The position numbers and the translations under genes are program-made. From assembly GCF_900142575.1 (NCBI RefSeq), contig NZ_FRBI01000043.1, positions 1-39,872 on the forward strand: DNA of 39,872 nucleotides. The letters run 5' to 3'. Source of the stretch: Actinacidiphila paucisporea (GTDB lineage: Bacteria; Actinomycetota; Actinomycetes; Streptomycetales; Streptomycetaceae). Of the stretch, positions 1-7,498 are shown one piece after another (position 1 is the stretch's first letter; each line of letters begins with the position of its first letter). The notes beneath the pieces are model-generated. The model had not been told where the DNA came from. It searched no databases and was given only the letters and a program-made list of their open reading frames with translations.

Positions 1-46
1 TGACCGGCCGCAGCGCGGCGCGCCCTGCCCATGTGGACCACCCGAA

Positions 47-71
47 TGCCTTGTCCCGGAGGGACGAGGCA
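47..71. terminator. Hairpin, possible terminator of an upstream gene
   Basis: An 11-bp inverted repeat (one G-T wobble) closes a 3-base loop. No T-run follows, which is common for Streptomyces terminators. I see no gene in positions 1-236, so this may end transcription from a gene left of the window. The function is inferred from structure only. Confidence 0.35.
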
Positions 72-236
72 TCAGGTGTCTGTGACGCTCAACCGCCATG
101 TCACCCCCTGCCTGATCGCCTGTTCGCCCCCGGGTGTCGAGGGCTCGCAAGCACCGCGACCTGGTAGACCGGCGGACCTGCGCTGCACCTCGTTCTCGGC
201 AGGCTTGTTGTCGGTGCGGTGCGCTTCACTGCCGCC

Positions 237-1034
237 ATGGAACTCACGCAATCGACGCTCAACGACCTGCTGGCCCGAATCACCTCCCCGGGCGGGTGTC
301 TGCACCTGCCCTCGGATGTCGACCCACACGCACTCGTGGAGTTGCTGGACGGTCGCTACGGTGCCCCGCGAACCCTTGTCCTTGACGGCTTCACGGATCC
401 GACCGCGGATGAGTGGAGCGGCGCGGGGTTGCTGACCGGCCTCGAAGGGCGGGGGGTGACGATACGGGCATGGGCGTACGGGGAGCAGTGGATCGGTGCG
501 GGGACGGCGCGGGACGCGGAAGGCGTCGTCCGGCCGGTGCTGGCGACCGCGCCGCGGCGCACGCAGGCACCGCCCGTGGGGCCACTGGGCCAGGATGAGG
601 ACTGGGTCGACCGGCTCGTCCGCGTCACCGGCTGGACCCCCTCCTCGCGACGGCAGGACGTCGACTGGGCGCGGATCGAGGGGCGCCTGGGATCGAGACT
701 TCCCGGTGACTACAAACGCATGGTGGCGACCTTCGGTGTGGGCGCCTTCGACGGTTACCTCGACCTGAACCAGGAGCCGTGGACGCATCTGCGGGAGGAC
801 GGTCTGCTCATCTGGGCAGGCACCGAACACGAGGACCTGTACTGCTGGCGGGTCGACGGCGGGGACCCGGACCGCTGGCCCGTCGCGGTCCGGACCTTCG
901 ACAACCGCGACGTCCTCTTCGACTGCCCGGCCGCGGAGTTCGTCTGCCGCATCCTCCTTGACCGGCACCATCCGTTCACGATGGCCCGCTACTTCGACAC
1001 CCACTGGTTCCTGAGCTATCAGGACGGCTTGTGA
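237..1034 (+). CDS. SUKH (SMI1/KNR4)-like protein, possible orphan immunity protein
   Basis: A 265-residue cytosolic protein without signal peptide or membrane segment. Residues about 142-176 read DW.RIE..LG..LP.DYK.MV..FG.G.FDGYL, the opening of SUKH/SMI1-KNR4 domains; the tail (FDNRDVLFDCPAAEFVCRIL) fits the end of that fold. The N-terminal 140 residues are not recognised. SUKH proteins often act as immunity proteins against polymorphic contact-dependent toxins, but many actinobacterial copies are orphans and no toxin gene lies nearby. The ATG at 237 is preferred; an in-frame GTG at 219 would add six residues. No clear ribosome binding site is visible. The family call rests on the motif; the immunity role is inference. 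Confidence 0.7.
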   Translation: MELTQSTLNDLLARITSPGGCLHLPSDVDPHALVELLDGRYGAPRTLVLDGFTDPTADEWSGAGLLTGLEGRGVTIRAWAYGEQWIGAGTARDAEGVVRPVLATAPRRTQAPPVGPLGQDEDWVDRLVRVTGWTPSSRRQDVDWARIEGRLGSRLPGDYKRMVATFGVGAFDGYLDLNQEPWTHLREDGLLIWAGTEHEDLYCWRVDGGDPDRWPVAVRTFDNRDVLFDCPAAEFVCRILLDRHHPFTMARYFDTHWFLSYQDGL

Positions 1035-1280
1035 TCCGGCCCCGCTGCCAACTGACCGCTGGGGTGGATGTTCCGGGTCTCGGAACGCCCCATTGCAGGG
1101 CCACCAAGAAGGTAATGGGGGTGAGCAGAGCCCGCACAACAACACTGACTCTCCGAAACCTCAGCCGCCCCGGCGCCGGGCGCCGCCACCGAAGTGAGCA
1201 GCCTTGGGGGCTCCTGGTTCCGCTGGGCGGGGCCGCAGCACCAGGATGCGGCCGCTACTGCCCCGAGGCATCCTGGCCAG

Positions 1281-1563
1281 GTGGGATACCGCGTGATCGT
1301 CTATCCGCCGGCGGACACCGGGGGCGCCGCGTCCGCTCGACGGCACGATCCTGGGCGTGGCCTACAGCCCGATCGATCTGCTGGAGTTCCTGCGCCGTGC
1401 GGGCCTCGACCCCGACACCGTGGACCTCACCGACCTCGACCTGTTCGAGTGGCGCGGAGAAGGGCCAGGCGTCTGGGTGCGACGGCACACTTCTTTATCT
1501 GCAGGCCAACCGTCGAATGCCTCGCTGAATCCCTTCTGGCGAATCCAGCGGCGCACCCCTTGA
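1281..1563 (+). pseudogene. Frameshifted remnant of a small protein gene
   Basis: Three reading-frame segments line up as one small protein: VIVYPPADTGG (from GTG 1281), then RRVR, then LDGTILGVAYSPIDLLEFL and TDLDLFEWRGEGPGVW (1342-1476). Two single-base losses, near 1322 and 1334, would join them. From memory this resembles short Streptomyces proteins of about 70 residues with the pattern YPP..GGRRVR.DG.ILG.A....DL..FL..AGL and a C-terminal EWRGGGP.W; their function is unknown to me. The frame stays open to 1563, but residues after GVW look unrelated. No other gene is visible between 1035 and 1756. The joining of frames is inference. Confidence 0.4.
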
Positions 1564-1756
1564 TCACATCTCGCTGGTGGCCCGACCCTCGTGACCGTGT
1601 CCGGGAAGCAGCAGCACCTGAAGGCGTCCCCCGCCGTCCTTGAGTGCCTGACGCTGTCGGGGATCTTGGTTGCGCCGTGAGGCGCTGTGGCTCTTCATCA
1701 CGCCCTCCCTCGTGCCATCCTGGCCGGGCCGCCCACCGGCGGCGCTCATGTTCTCG

Positions 1757-2629
1757 TCAGGCGTGGGCAGGGCTCAGTGCCCGCTCGACCGCTGCGGCGA
1801 GCGCGATGCCGACGGCGGCGGACCCCTTGGCGTTGGGGTGCAGGGGCGCGGCCGGGGACGCGGGGACGAATCCTTCGATGTACCGGTCTGCGGGGGCGGC
1901 GCAGATGTCGTGGCCGGCGGTGAGGGGCGTGGCGCCGACGAAGGTGTCACCGTGGGCCTCTGTGGCCTGCTGGACGACCGCGGCGAGGTGGTCGATCTTG
2001 CTCTGCAGGTACGTGGCGTCCCTGCCCCAGACGGGCTGGGAGGGGAAGCAGCCACCGGAGCGGATGTAGCTGCCTCCGCTCACGGCGAACACCTGGGCGT
2101 GCGGTGCCAGCCGGCGGATCGTGTCCAGGACGGCTGCGAACTTCGGCGCCCACGCGTCGATCCTGGTGTCGATGACGTCGGTGCCGCCCTGGGTGTTCCG
2201 GTCGGCACAGCTGCTTCCCAGGGGTTCGGGAAGAAGGTTGGTGCAGCCCAGCGCCGCGGTGAACAGACCGGTGTCGTTCCCGCCGATGGTGAGGCTGACG
2301 ATGTCGGTGGCGGGCGTGAGCGCCGCGTACTGGGCGGGGGTACCGGCGGCCTGGGGGGCGCTGAGGTCCTCGACCGTGGCGCCTGCGCAGCTGACGTCGG
2401 TGAGCGTGGCGCCCAGGGCCTTGGCCGCGGTGTGCGGGTAGTTGACCAGGGAGCGCAGGCAGCCGGGGTTGCCGGGGTCGGCGGGAGTGACGAAGGGGGC
2501 GGAGGCGAAGGAGTCGCCCAGTGCCACGTAGGTCACCGGGTCACTCGCCGCAGAAGCGGAGGGAAGGGCGAGGAGCAGTGCGCCCAAGGTGAGGGCGGTG
2601 GCCAGGGTCGTACGCGCGCCGTGCTTCAC
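1757..2629 (-). CDS. Secreted SGNH/GDSL-family hydrolase (lipase/esterase)
   Basis: A 290-residue exported esterase or lipase. Residues 1-27 form a Sec signal peptide (positive KHGAR, hydrophobic ALTLGALLLAL, then PSASA). Block I is VALGDSF with nucleophile Ser40, block III is GGNDTG, and block V is LHPNAKG with catalytic His264. Six cysteines in the mature part fit three disulfides, as in the Streptomyces rimosus/coelicolor secreted lipases. The start is the GTG at 2629, preceded by GGAG; upstream codons would extend into hairpin-rich DNA and spoil the signal peptide. It is a single-gene unit. Substrate (lipid, ester, polymer) cannot be read from sequence. The gene looks intact. Confidence 0.88.
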   Translation of the reverse strand: MKHGARTTLATALTLGALLLALPSASAASDPVTYVALGDSFASAPFVTPADPGNPGCLRSLVNYPHTAAKALGATLTDVSCAGATVEDLSAPQAAGTPAQYAALTPATDIVSLTIGGNDTGLFTAALGCTNLLPEPLGSSCADRNTQGGTDVIDTRIDAWAPKFAAVLDTIRRLAPHAQVFAVSGGSYIRSGGCFPSQPVWGRDATYLQSKIDHLAAVVQQATEAHGDTFVGATPLTAGHDICAAPADRYIEGFVPASPAAPLHPNAKGSAAVGIALAAAVERALSPAHA

Positions 2630-3017
2630 GAGGAGTCTCCGATCAGTCCTGCAACCGTGGTGTGCCTGCCCCGCAGCAGTGGCCCCGCTCCGGGGCGCCG
2701 CCGGTGTCCGGCGGTGCCCCGGCATTCCTGGGAGGTCGGGTTCTTCGATGCGTTCTTACCGCTGTTCGCGCGGCGGGAGGGGTGTCCGGCGCAGGTGTCA
2801 CGGGGGAAGCCCGGTTTGCCCGAGCAGTTGTCACCGGTCTGGGGGATCGGAGCGGCGGCATGCCGACGGCGCGGTTCCGGTTGATCGCCAGGGGTCAGGC
2901 CGTCCCGAAGGTGCCGGGCGGGCTCACATACTGCCGTCGTGTCGAGCCGATTTGCCAGTTTTGACCAGTACCGTGAGGGTCGGGCAGTTGCGGGGGACCG
3001 GGAAGGAGAGCCGTTCG
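2630..3017. other. Divergent intergenic region with two adjacent hairpins
   Basis: The 388 bp between the divergent SGNH hydrolase and glycosyltransferase genes carry no convincing coding sequence. Two tight hairpins lie side by side: a 6-bp stem at 2682-2696 and a 7-bp stem at 2698-2714, each with a 3-base loop. Both would fall in the leader or promoter of the minus-strand hydrolase. A TTGACC at 2961-2966 is a possible -35 box for the glycosyltransferase, but no good -10 follows. Confidence 0.4.
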
Positions 3018-4277
3018 ATGCGGATCCAAGTCGTCACCGTGGGGACGACCGGCTCGGTCGCCCCCTACACCGGCCTCGCACACCGGCTCATGGCCGAGGG
3101 CCACGACGTCGAGCTCGTCACCCACGCCAAGTTCGCGACGATGGCGGGGTGCTGCGGCCTCAGCATGCGTCCGCTGGAGGCCGATCCCTTCGAAGCGCTC
3201 ATCCGCGCGCGCACTTCGCTCAGCGCCGCAGGCCGGCGGGTGAACGCGCTGCGCGCGCTCCGGTCCGCGGGCTCGTTCGTCCGGGCCGCAGAACAGGGCA
3301 TGCTGTCCCTGGCCGACAGCATCCTCGGCGCGGTGGACCCCAAGGCCGACCTTCTCCTGCTGTCGAGCATCGCGGCCCCGATCGGCACGGTCGTCGCGCG
3401 GCACCACGGCATCGCGAGCATGGGCGTCTTCCTGCAACCCGACGTGCCCACGGCGGAGTTCTCCCACTGTACGTTGGCCCCACGCCCCGCAGGCCGCGCC
3501 AACGCCGTCCGCGCGCGAGCGGCCAACGCCCTGATGGACACCGTGTACCGCACCGCGAACCGGGAGCTGCACGCCCGCCTCGGACTCGCCCGCCGCAGCG
3601 GTCACCGGCTGCGCGGCGACCGGGAGCGCAGCCAGTGGCCGATCTGGCACGGCTACAGCCCCTGGGTCGTACCGCACCCGGCGGACTGGCGGCCCGGTCT
3701 GCACGAGGCGGGCTACTGGTGGCCCCACGAGTGTCCGAACTGGCAACCGCCCGCGCTGGTCGCGGACTTCCTGGCAGCCGGACCGCCCCCGGTCCTCATC
3801 GGCTTCGGCAGTACGATGCCCGGCGACCCGCAGCAGCTCGGCGAGTTGGCGGCCCGGGCCCTCCGGCGAGCCGGGTTGCGCGGGATCATCCAGTCCGGCT
3901 GGGCCGGGCTCCGCGTGGTCGGCGACGACCTCATCACCGTCGACGCCCTTCCGCACGGCTGGCTGATGCCGCGCACGGCCGCAGTGGTCCACCACGGGGG
4001 CGCCGGCACCACCGCGGCAGGACTGCGGGCCGGCGTACCCGCCGTACCGGTCCCCGTGATGACCGACCAGCCCTGGTGGGCCGCCCGCCTCGTGCAGCTC
4101 GGCGTCGCCCCGGACGCGATCCCCTTCGCCGAACTGACCTCCGCACGACTGGCCGACGCACTCACCCGGGCGACCCGGGACCCCGAGCCGGGCCGGCGCG
4201 CCGCGGCGGCGGCCGATCGGCTGGCCCGGGAGGACGGAGCCGGAGCGGTCGCCCGCGCCGTCGCGGGGATCGCCTGA
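3018..4277 (+). CDS. GT1-family (UGT/MGT-like) glycosyltransferase
   Basis: A 419-residue GT-B glycosyltransferase. The N-terminal acceptor domain begins MRIQVVTVGTTGSVAPYTGLA and continues RLMAEGHDVELVTHAKFA, typical of family 1 enzymes. The C-terminal donor domain has VLIGFGSTMPGDP (about residue 262) and a nucleotide-sugar binding loop, HHGGAGTTAAGLRAGVP (about 324-340) followed by MTDQPWWAARLVQLGVAP. Such enzymes glycosylate sterols, macrolides, flavonoids or other small molecules, usually from UDP- or dTDP-sugars; here the acceptor is unknown. The ATG at 3018 is chosen for its GGAAGGAGAG ribosome site at 3001-3010. No biosynthetic cluster surrounds it, so it may serve resistance or detoxification (inference). 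Confidence 0.88.
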   Translation: MRIQVVTVGTTGSVAPYTGLAHRLMAEGHDVELVTHAKFATMAGCCGLSMRPLEADPFEALIRARTSLSAAGRRVNALRALRSAGSFVRAAEQGMLSLADSILGAVDPKADLLLLSSIAAPIGTVVARHHGIASMGVFLQPDVPTAEFSHCTLAPRPAGRANAVRARAANALMDTVYRTANRELHARLGLARRSGHRLRGDRERSQWPIWHGYSPWVVPHPADWRPGLHEAGYWWPHECPNWQPPALVADFLAAGPPPVLIGFGSTMPGDPQQLGELAARALRRAGLRGIIQSGWAGLRVVGDDLITVDALPHGWLMPRTAAVVHHGGAGTTAAGLRAGVPAVPVPVMTDQPWWAARLVQLGVAPDAIPFAELTSARLADALTRATRDPEPGRRAAAAADRLAREDGAGAVARAVAGIA

Positions 4278-4329
4278 CCCCTACTGTTCGCCGCATCCGG
4301 CCGCGAACGGGAGGGAACATGCGCCTCCA

Positions 4330-4384
4330 GCAGGGGCGTTGCAGAGAACCCTCCGCGCCACGGCTATTGACAACGTTCCCCTGC
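4330..4384. terminator. Imperfect inverted repeat after the glycosyltransferase gene
   Basis: GCAGGGGCGTTG at 4330-4341 and CAACGTTCCCCTGC at 4371-4384 form a long bulged stem between the glycosyltransferase stop and the truncated minus-strand gene. It could terminate either gene or mark the deletion junction. The assignment is weak. Confidence 0.3.
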
Positions 4385-4386
4385 GC

Positions 4387-5127
4387 ACTCAGGCCGAGAA
4401 GGTGGGCCGCGACCCACCGGGCGGGCGGGTCACTGCGGCCGGCCCGGCCGTCGAGCACGCTGCCCAGCAGGTCCTGTGCGTCCTGCAGGCGGTCCGGATC
4501 GCCGAACGAGAGGAACAGGCGCAGGAGGTGGACCGCTTCGACGACGGCCGCGGCGGGTCCGTACATCGTGCCCGCGAGCGGATCGCCGTCCATCAGCTCA
4601 CGGAGATCCGCGAACTGGCGGCGCCAGGCGGCCAGGGCCCGGTTCAGGTCGGGCCGGTCGAACGCCAGGAACACGACACCGGCCTCCAGGGCCAGGGTGT
4701 CGAGGTGTGCCGGGAGCGAGGAGGCGAAGTCCACCAGGTTCTTGACCTGGCGATAGACGGCGGTGGCATTGGGCTCTTGCTCGCACCTGCGGTACCCGGC
4801 CTGGGCGGCGAAGGCGATCCTCAGCCGCTCTGTATCGGTGTGTCGCTCGTCGGCCAGGGCCAGGTCCATCACGTGGGCGCTGACCGCGAGGGCCTGCCGG
4901 GTCCGCACCGGGTCGAACCCGGGCGCCTCGGGCTCGACCGCGGCCAGTCCGTGCAGGAGCCACGCCGTCGCCAGCACGTTGTCAGGGATTTCCTGGTCCC
5001 TGCCGAAGGCGGCGATCTCTAGTTGGGTGATGGACGCCAGCAGCTCCTGCGCGGAGGGCAGGACCCCGCCGGGGCGGTGTTCGCCGAGGGCGGTCGCGAG
5101 CACCGCCGGATCTAGAGTGCGGTCCAC
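4387..5127 (-). pseudogene. N-terminal remnant of the nuclease partner gene (probably a helicase)
   Basis: About 245 residues from the GTG at 5127 (MDRTLDPAVLATALGEHRPG) to ...WVAAHLLGLS read like normal helical coding sequence. The frame then enters sequence antisense to the glycosyltransferase and becomes Arg/Pro-rich shadow, so the 3' part is lost. The start overlaps the end of the upstream nuclease gene by 16 bases, so the two were an operon. I see no helicase motif in what is left. From memory this leader region resembles the N-terminus of large actinobacterial DEAD/DEAH helicases paired with a nuclease, with motifs I-VI downstream; that identification is inference and could be wrong. 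Confidence 0.5.
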
Positions 5128-6039
5128 ACGTACTCCCTCACCTCTTCGGCGAAGCCCTCAAGATTGTCTATCGCCACCACCAGGCCCTTCAGCGCGCCGG
5201 GATGCTTGTGGGTGGTGAAATGCTTGTGCGCGAGGTGAAACGCCTTCGTCGGGATCGCCGTGGCGTTCAGCGCGACGCTAACGCCGCCGCCGGCCGACTC
5301 CTCCTCATCGACCCACTGCTCGGCCAGACTGCCTACGAACTCCCGGGTGTCGTCAGCGAGCAGGTTGTCGCCCCAGGAGAGCATTCCCAAGTAGGTCGCC
5401 CCCTTGGTGCTGAGCTGCGTCCAGCCCTTGAGGATGGCTCCACCCGGCCGGTTCGCCTTTCCGGTGTACTTCTTCATTTCCCACAAGCGGAAGGAGAAAC
5501 TCCGGGCCGTACCGGCTTCCCGGTAGACGACGAGTCCGTCGCCGCCTCCGTCGTTGACAGAGGCCTTCGGCGGCCCGAGGATCTCCACGGCGCGCGCCGT
5601 GGAGATCCTCGGGCAGGTCGCGGGTCAGGAGGTACCAGAGCCACTCGCCTACGTACCCGGCCAGCCCGTGGTTGCCCTTCTTCTTTGCGGCTGCCGCTGC
5701 GAAGACGGGCTCCGCGAACGCCTTCACGAGGACGTGATCTCTCCCGGTCAGCTTCGTCCCGTTCAAGGTGGCCTCGCGCCACTTTCCGTATGTCGGGGGG
5801 CGTCCGTCGGTGCGTTCCCGCATGATCTCGTCGGCGACGATCCACCCGGCGGCCGCCCGGTCCTCGGGGCTGCCGCTGAGGGTCACGACGAGCTCCCAGG
5901 GACACGTCTGATCGTCTCCTCGGGGCTCCCGTCGTACCAGATCGGCCACCCGCCCACCGACAGCCGTCGCTCGAGCAAGCGCCTGCGCGGCTGAGACGTC
6001 CGCCACCCGAACCCCCTGCTCGTCCCACGCCACCCGCAC
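5112..6039 (-). pseudogene. Frameshifted PD-(D/E)XK-like nuclease gene, possibly HamA/DUF1837-like
   Basis: Frame one runs from GTG 6039 to about 5595 (ending GYVGEWLWYLLTRDLPEDL). Another frame continues with AVEILGPPKASVNDGGGDG to the stop at 5112. Restoring one base near 5593 gives a protein of about 309 residues. The active-site pattern is readable: Glu in GEWLWYLL, Asp in GGDGLVVY, and Glu-x-x-Lys in LWEMKKY, a PD-(D/E)XK fold signature. The layout (nuclease, then an overlapping partner gene) recalls two-gene phage-defence systems such as Hachiman (HamA nuclease, HamB helicase), but I cannot confirm the subfamily. The start has no good ribosome site and could lie slightly upstream. The frameshift sits inside a perfect 40-bp palindrome. 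Confidence 0.55.
5574..5613. repeat. Perfect 40-bp palindrome at the nuclease frameshift
   Basis: Two 20-base arms are exact reverse complements, with the centre between 5593 and 5594 and no spacer. The core is GGCGCGCGCC. It lies where the nuclease reading frame changes by one base, so it probably arose with that mutation. Confidence 0.9.
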
Positions 6040-6211
6040 CGTGCCGGACGGGCGCAGGGACCGAGGCGGACCTCGGCGAGGTCACCCTACCGAGTGGTCC
6101 GCCCCGTTCCGCCGTGCTGACGGCCGCTGCAGGCGCGGGTTTTGCACCCGTGTCCTTGCGGAGAACCGCCATTTCAAGTGGCAAGTGCGGTAGAGCACCG
6201 AAAAGCGGAGG

Positions 6212-6997
6212 TTAGTGGGTCTTGCGGGTTCCGGGGTTGGCACCTGGAGGAGATGTCGGGGGCTTGGAAGTCGGACGGTCGGCCGGCTTCTGAGGGGTGG
6301 GGCCCGGTTGGTTGTCCTGGGACGGCCGCAGCTCGTCAGTCGGGCGGGCGCCGAGTTCCAGTTCGTCGGCCCATGACTCCATCGCGGAACGCAGGCGGAT
6401 GACGGCTTCGGCGTCGAGGCCGTACTCCATGTAGTCCTGGTCGTCCCAGCGTCTTGAGGCGCGTAGCGCCTGGGCAAACATGGGGCGGTCGAAGCCCGGA
6501 TCGCGCTCTTCGGCCAGGCGCAGAAGTTCCTGGGCCGAGTAGCGTCCGCTGGTGAGCGCAGCGTGGACGTCGACGTAGTCGCGGGCTTCCGCGCGGGAGT
6601 AGAGGGCGGAGACCTTGTTGGCGACAGCATCGTCGGGATGCAGGACGGGGCCGATGTCCATCATGACGGGCGGTTCAGCGCGCCAGTCGTAGCCCATTTC
6701 CACCTTCGTCTCCCGACCGTCTTCGTCGGTGACCAGCAGGCGCGCGAAGGAGTCTCCAGATCGCATCACCTCGACCGTCAGCCCGTCAGCTGTATAGGCG
6801 TCCCGCACCACGTTCACTGCGGCGTCGAATCTTTGCGGATCACCCTGATCGGTGAAGAGATCGACGTCGTCGGAGACGCGGTTGAGGATGCCGTGGGCCT
6901 GGACGGCGTATCCGCCGGCGAGTACGAAGCCGTCCCCTGCTGCGGCCGCCAGGGCGAGCCGGGTCAGACGGGCGTGGAGGTGGTCCATGCGGATCAC
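6212..6997 (-). CDS. AbiEii/AbiGii-type nucleotidyltransferase, putative toxin
   Basis: A 261-residue protein of the minimal nucleotidyltransferase type. The active-site block is GGYAVQAHGILNRVSDDVDL (about residues 27-46), with the G-G...D-V-D pattern; KVEMGYDWR and the region DAVANKVSALYSRAEARDYVD match the later AbiEii/MenT motifs. Family members transfer nucleotides to tRNA or other targets and act as toxins in abortive-infection pairs. The last 45 residues are Pro/Thr-rich and look disordered, beyond the usual domain. The GTG at 6997 lies one base after the stop of the upstream gene, which suggests translational coupling; an ATG at 6988 is an alternative. The toxin role is inferred from family and context. 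Confidence 0.8.
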   Translation of the reverse strand: MIRMDHLHARLTRLALAAAAGDGFVLAGGYAVQAHGILNRVSDDVDLFTDQGDPQRFDAAVNVVRDAYTADGLTVEVMRSGDSFARLLVTDEDGRETKVEMGYDWRAEPPVMMDIGPVLHPDDAVANKVSALYSRAEARDYVDVHAALTSGRYSAQELLRLAEERDPGFDRPMFAQALRASRRWDDQDYMEYGLDAEAVIRLRSAMESWADELELGARPTDELRPSQDNQPGPTPQKPADRPTSKPPTSPPGANPGTRKTH

Positions 6998-6998
6998 A

Positions 6999-7325
6999 CT
7001 ATGCGGCAGCAGCGGACCTCAGCTGGGGGAATCTCTCCTGCCACAGCGATTTCGCGCGTACGGGCAGCCAAAGCGAGGGCCACAGGTGCAGCAGCAATCC
7101 TGCGTCAAGAAACCGCCGCAGTTCAGAGACGTTCAGGGCTTCGCGGATGACAGTCTCGTAGAGGCGACGCCGGTCCTTGTCGACGCTGAGGTCGTAACGG
7201 CGCTGCTGGGACCAGTCCAGGCTCAGGGGCAGATTGACGATTCCGCTCGTCGGGCCGGCCAGCTCGCTGAGCGACTCGGGAACCATGTACGGGCGGATGT
7301 CCGCGTAGCGCATCCCTGGCTGCAT
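6999..7325 (-). CDS. Small protein coupled to the nucleotidyltransferase, putative antitoxin
   Basis: A 108-residue protein (MQPGMRYADIRPYMVPESL ... LWQERFPQL) that ends one base before the nucleotidyltransferase start, so the two form an operon. The core PTSGIVNLPLSLDWSQQRRY, then YETVIREALNVSELRRFLD, is mixed alpha/beta with no helix-turn-helix that I can see. That differs from the winged-helix AbiEi antitoxin of classic AbiE. Position and coupling suggest an antitoxin or accessory role; the sequence itself does not prove it. A second in-frame ATG four codons on (7313) is an alternative start. I know this kind of protein only as hypothetical. Confidence 0.65.
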   Translation of the reverse strand: MQPGMRYADIRPYMVPESLSELAGPTSGIVNLPLSLDWSQQRRYDLSVDKDRRRLYETVIREALNVSELRRFLDAGLLLHLWPSLWLPVRAKSLWQERFPQLRSAAAA

Positions 7326-7498
7326 AGACGCAGTATGCCCCGCGCAACTGGGGACACGCGACTCTGCGGAGGCGTCCCGTATGGCGTCGCGCTGTAACCG
7401 TCAGCTGGTTTTCGCCAGCAAATGAGCCAGCGCATCCCGGGTGAGCGGCACGCCTCCTCCGCGTCGATCGTTGAACAGGTAGAGAGGCGGCGAGCGTC

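Noticed and set aside
1757..2884. Long plus-strand open frame (about 400 codons from 1670) over the SGNH hydrolase
   Set aside because: It is Gly/Arg-rich antisense shadow of a gene with clear catalytic motifs on the minus strand.
7401..7493. Minus-strand stretch PPLYLFNDRRGGGVPLTRD that resembles a recombinase C-terminus
   Set aside because: Only about 31 codons between two stops, no start, no catalytic residues. It may be a remnant, but it cannot be supported.
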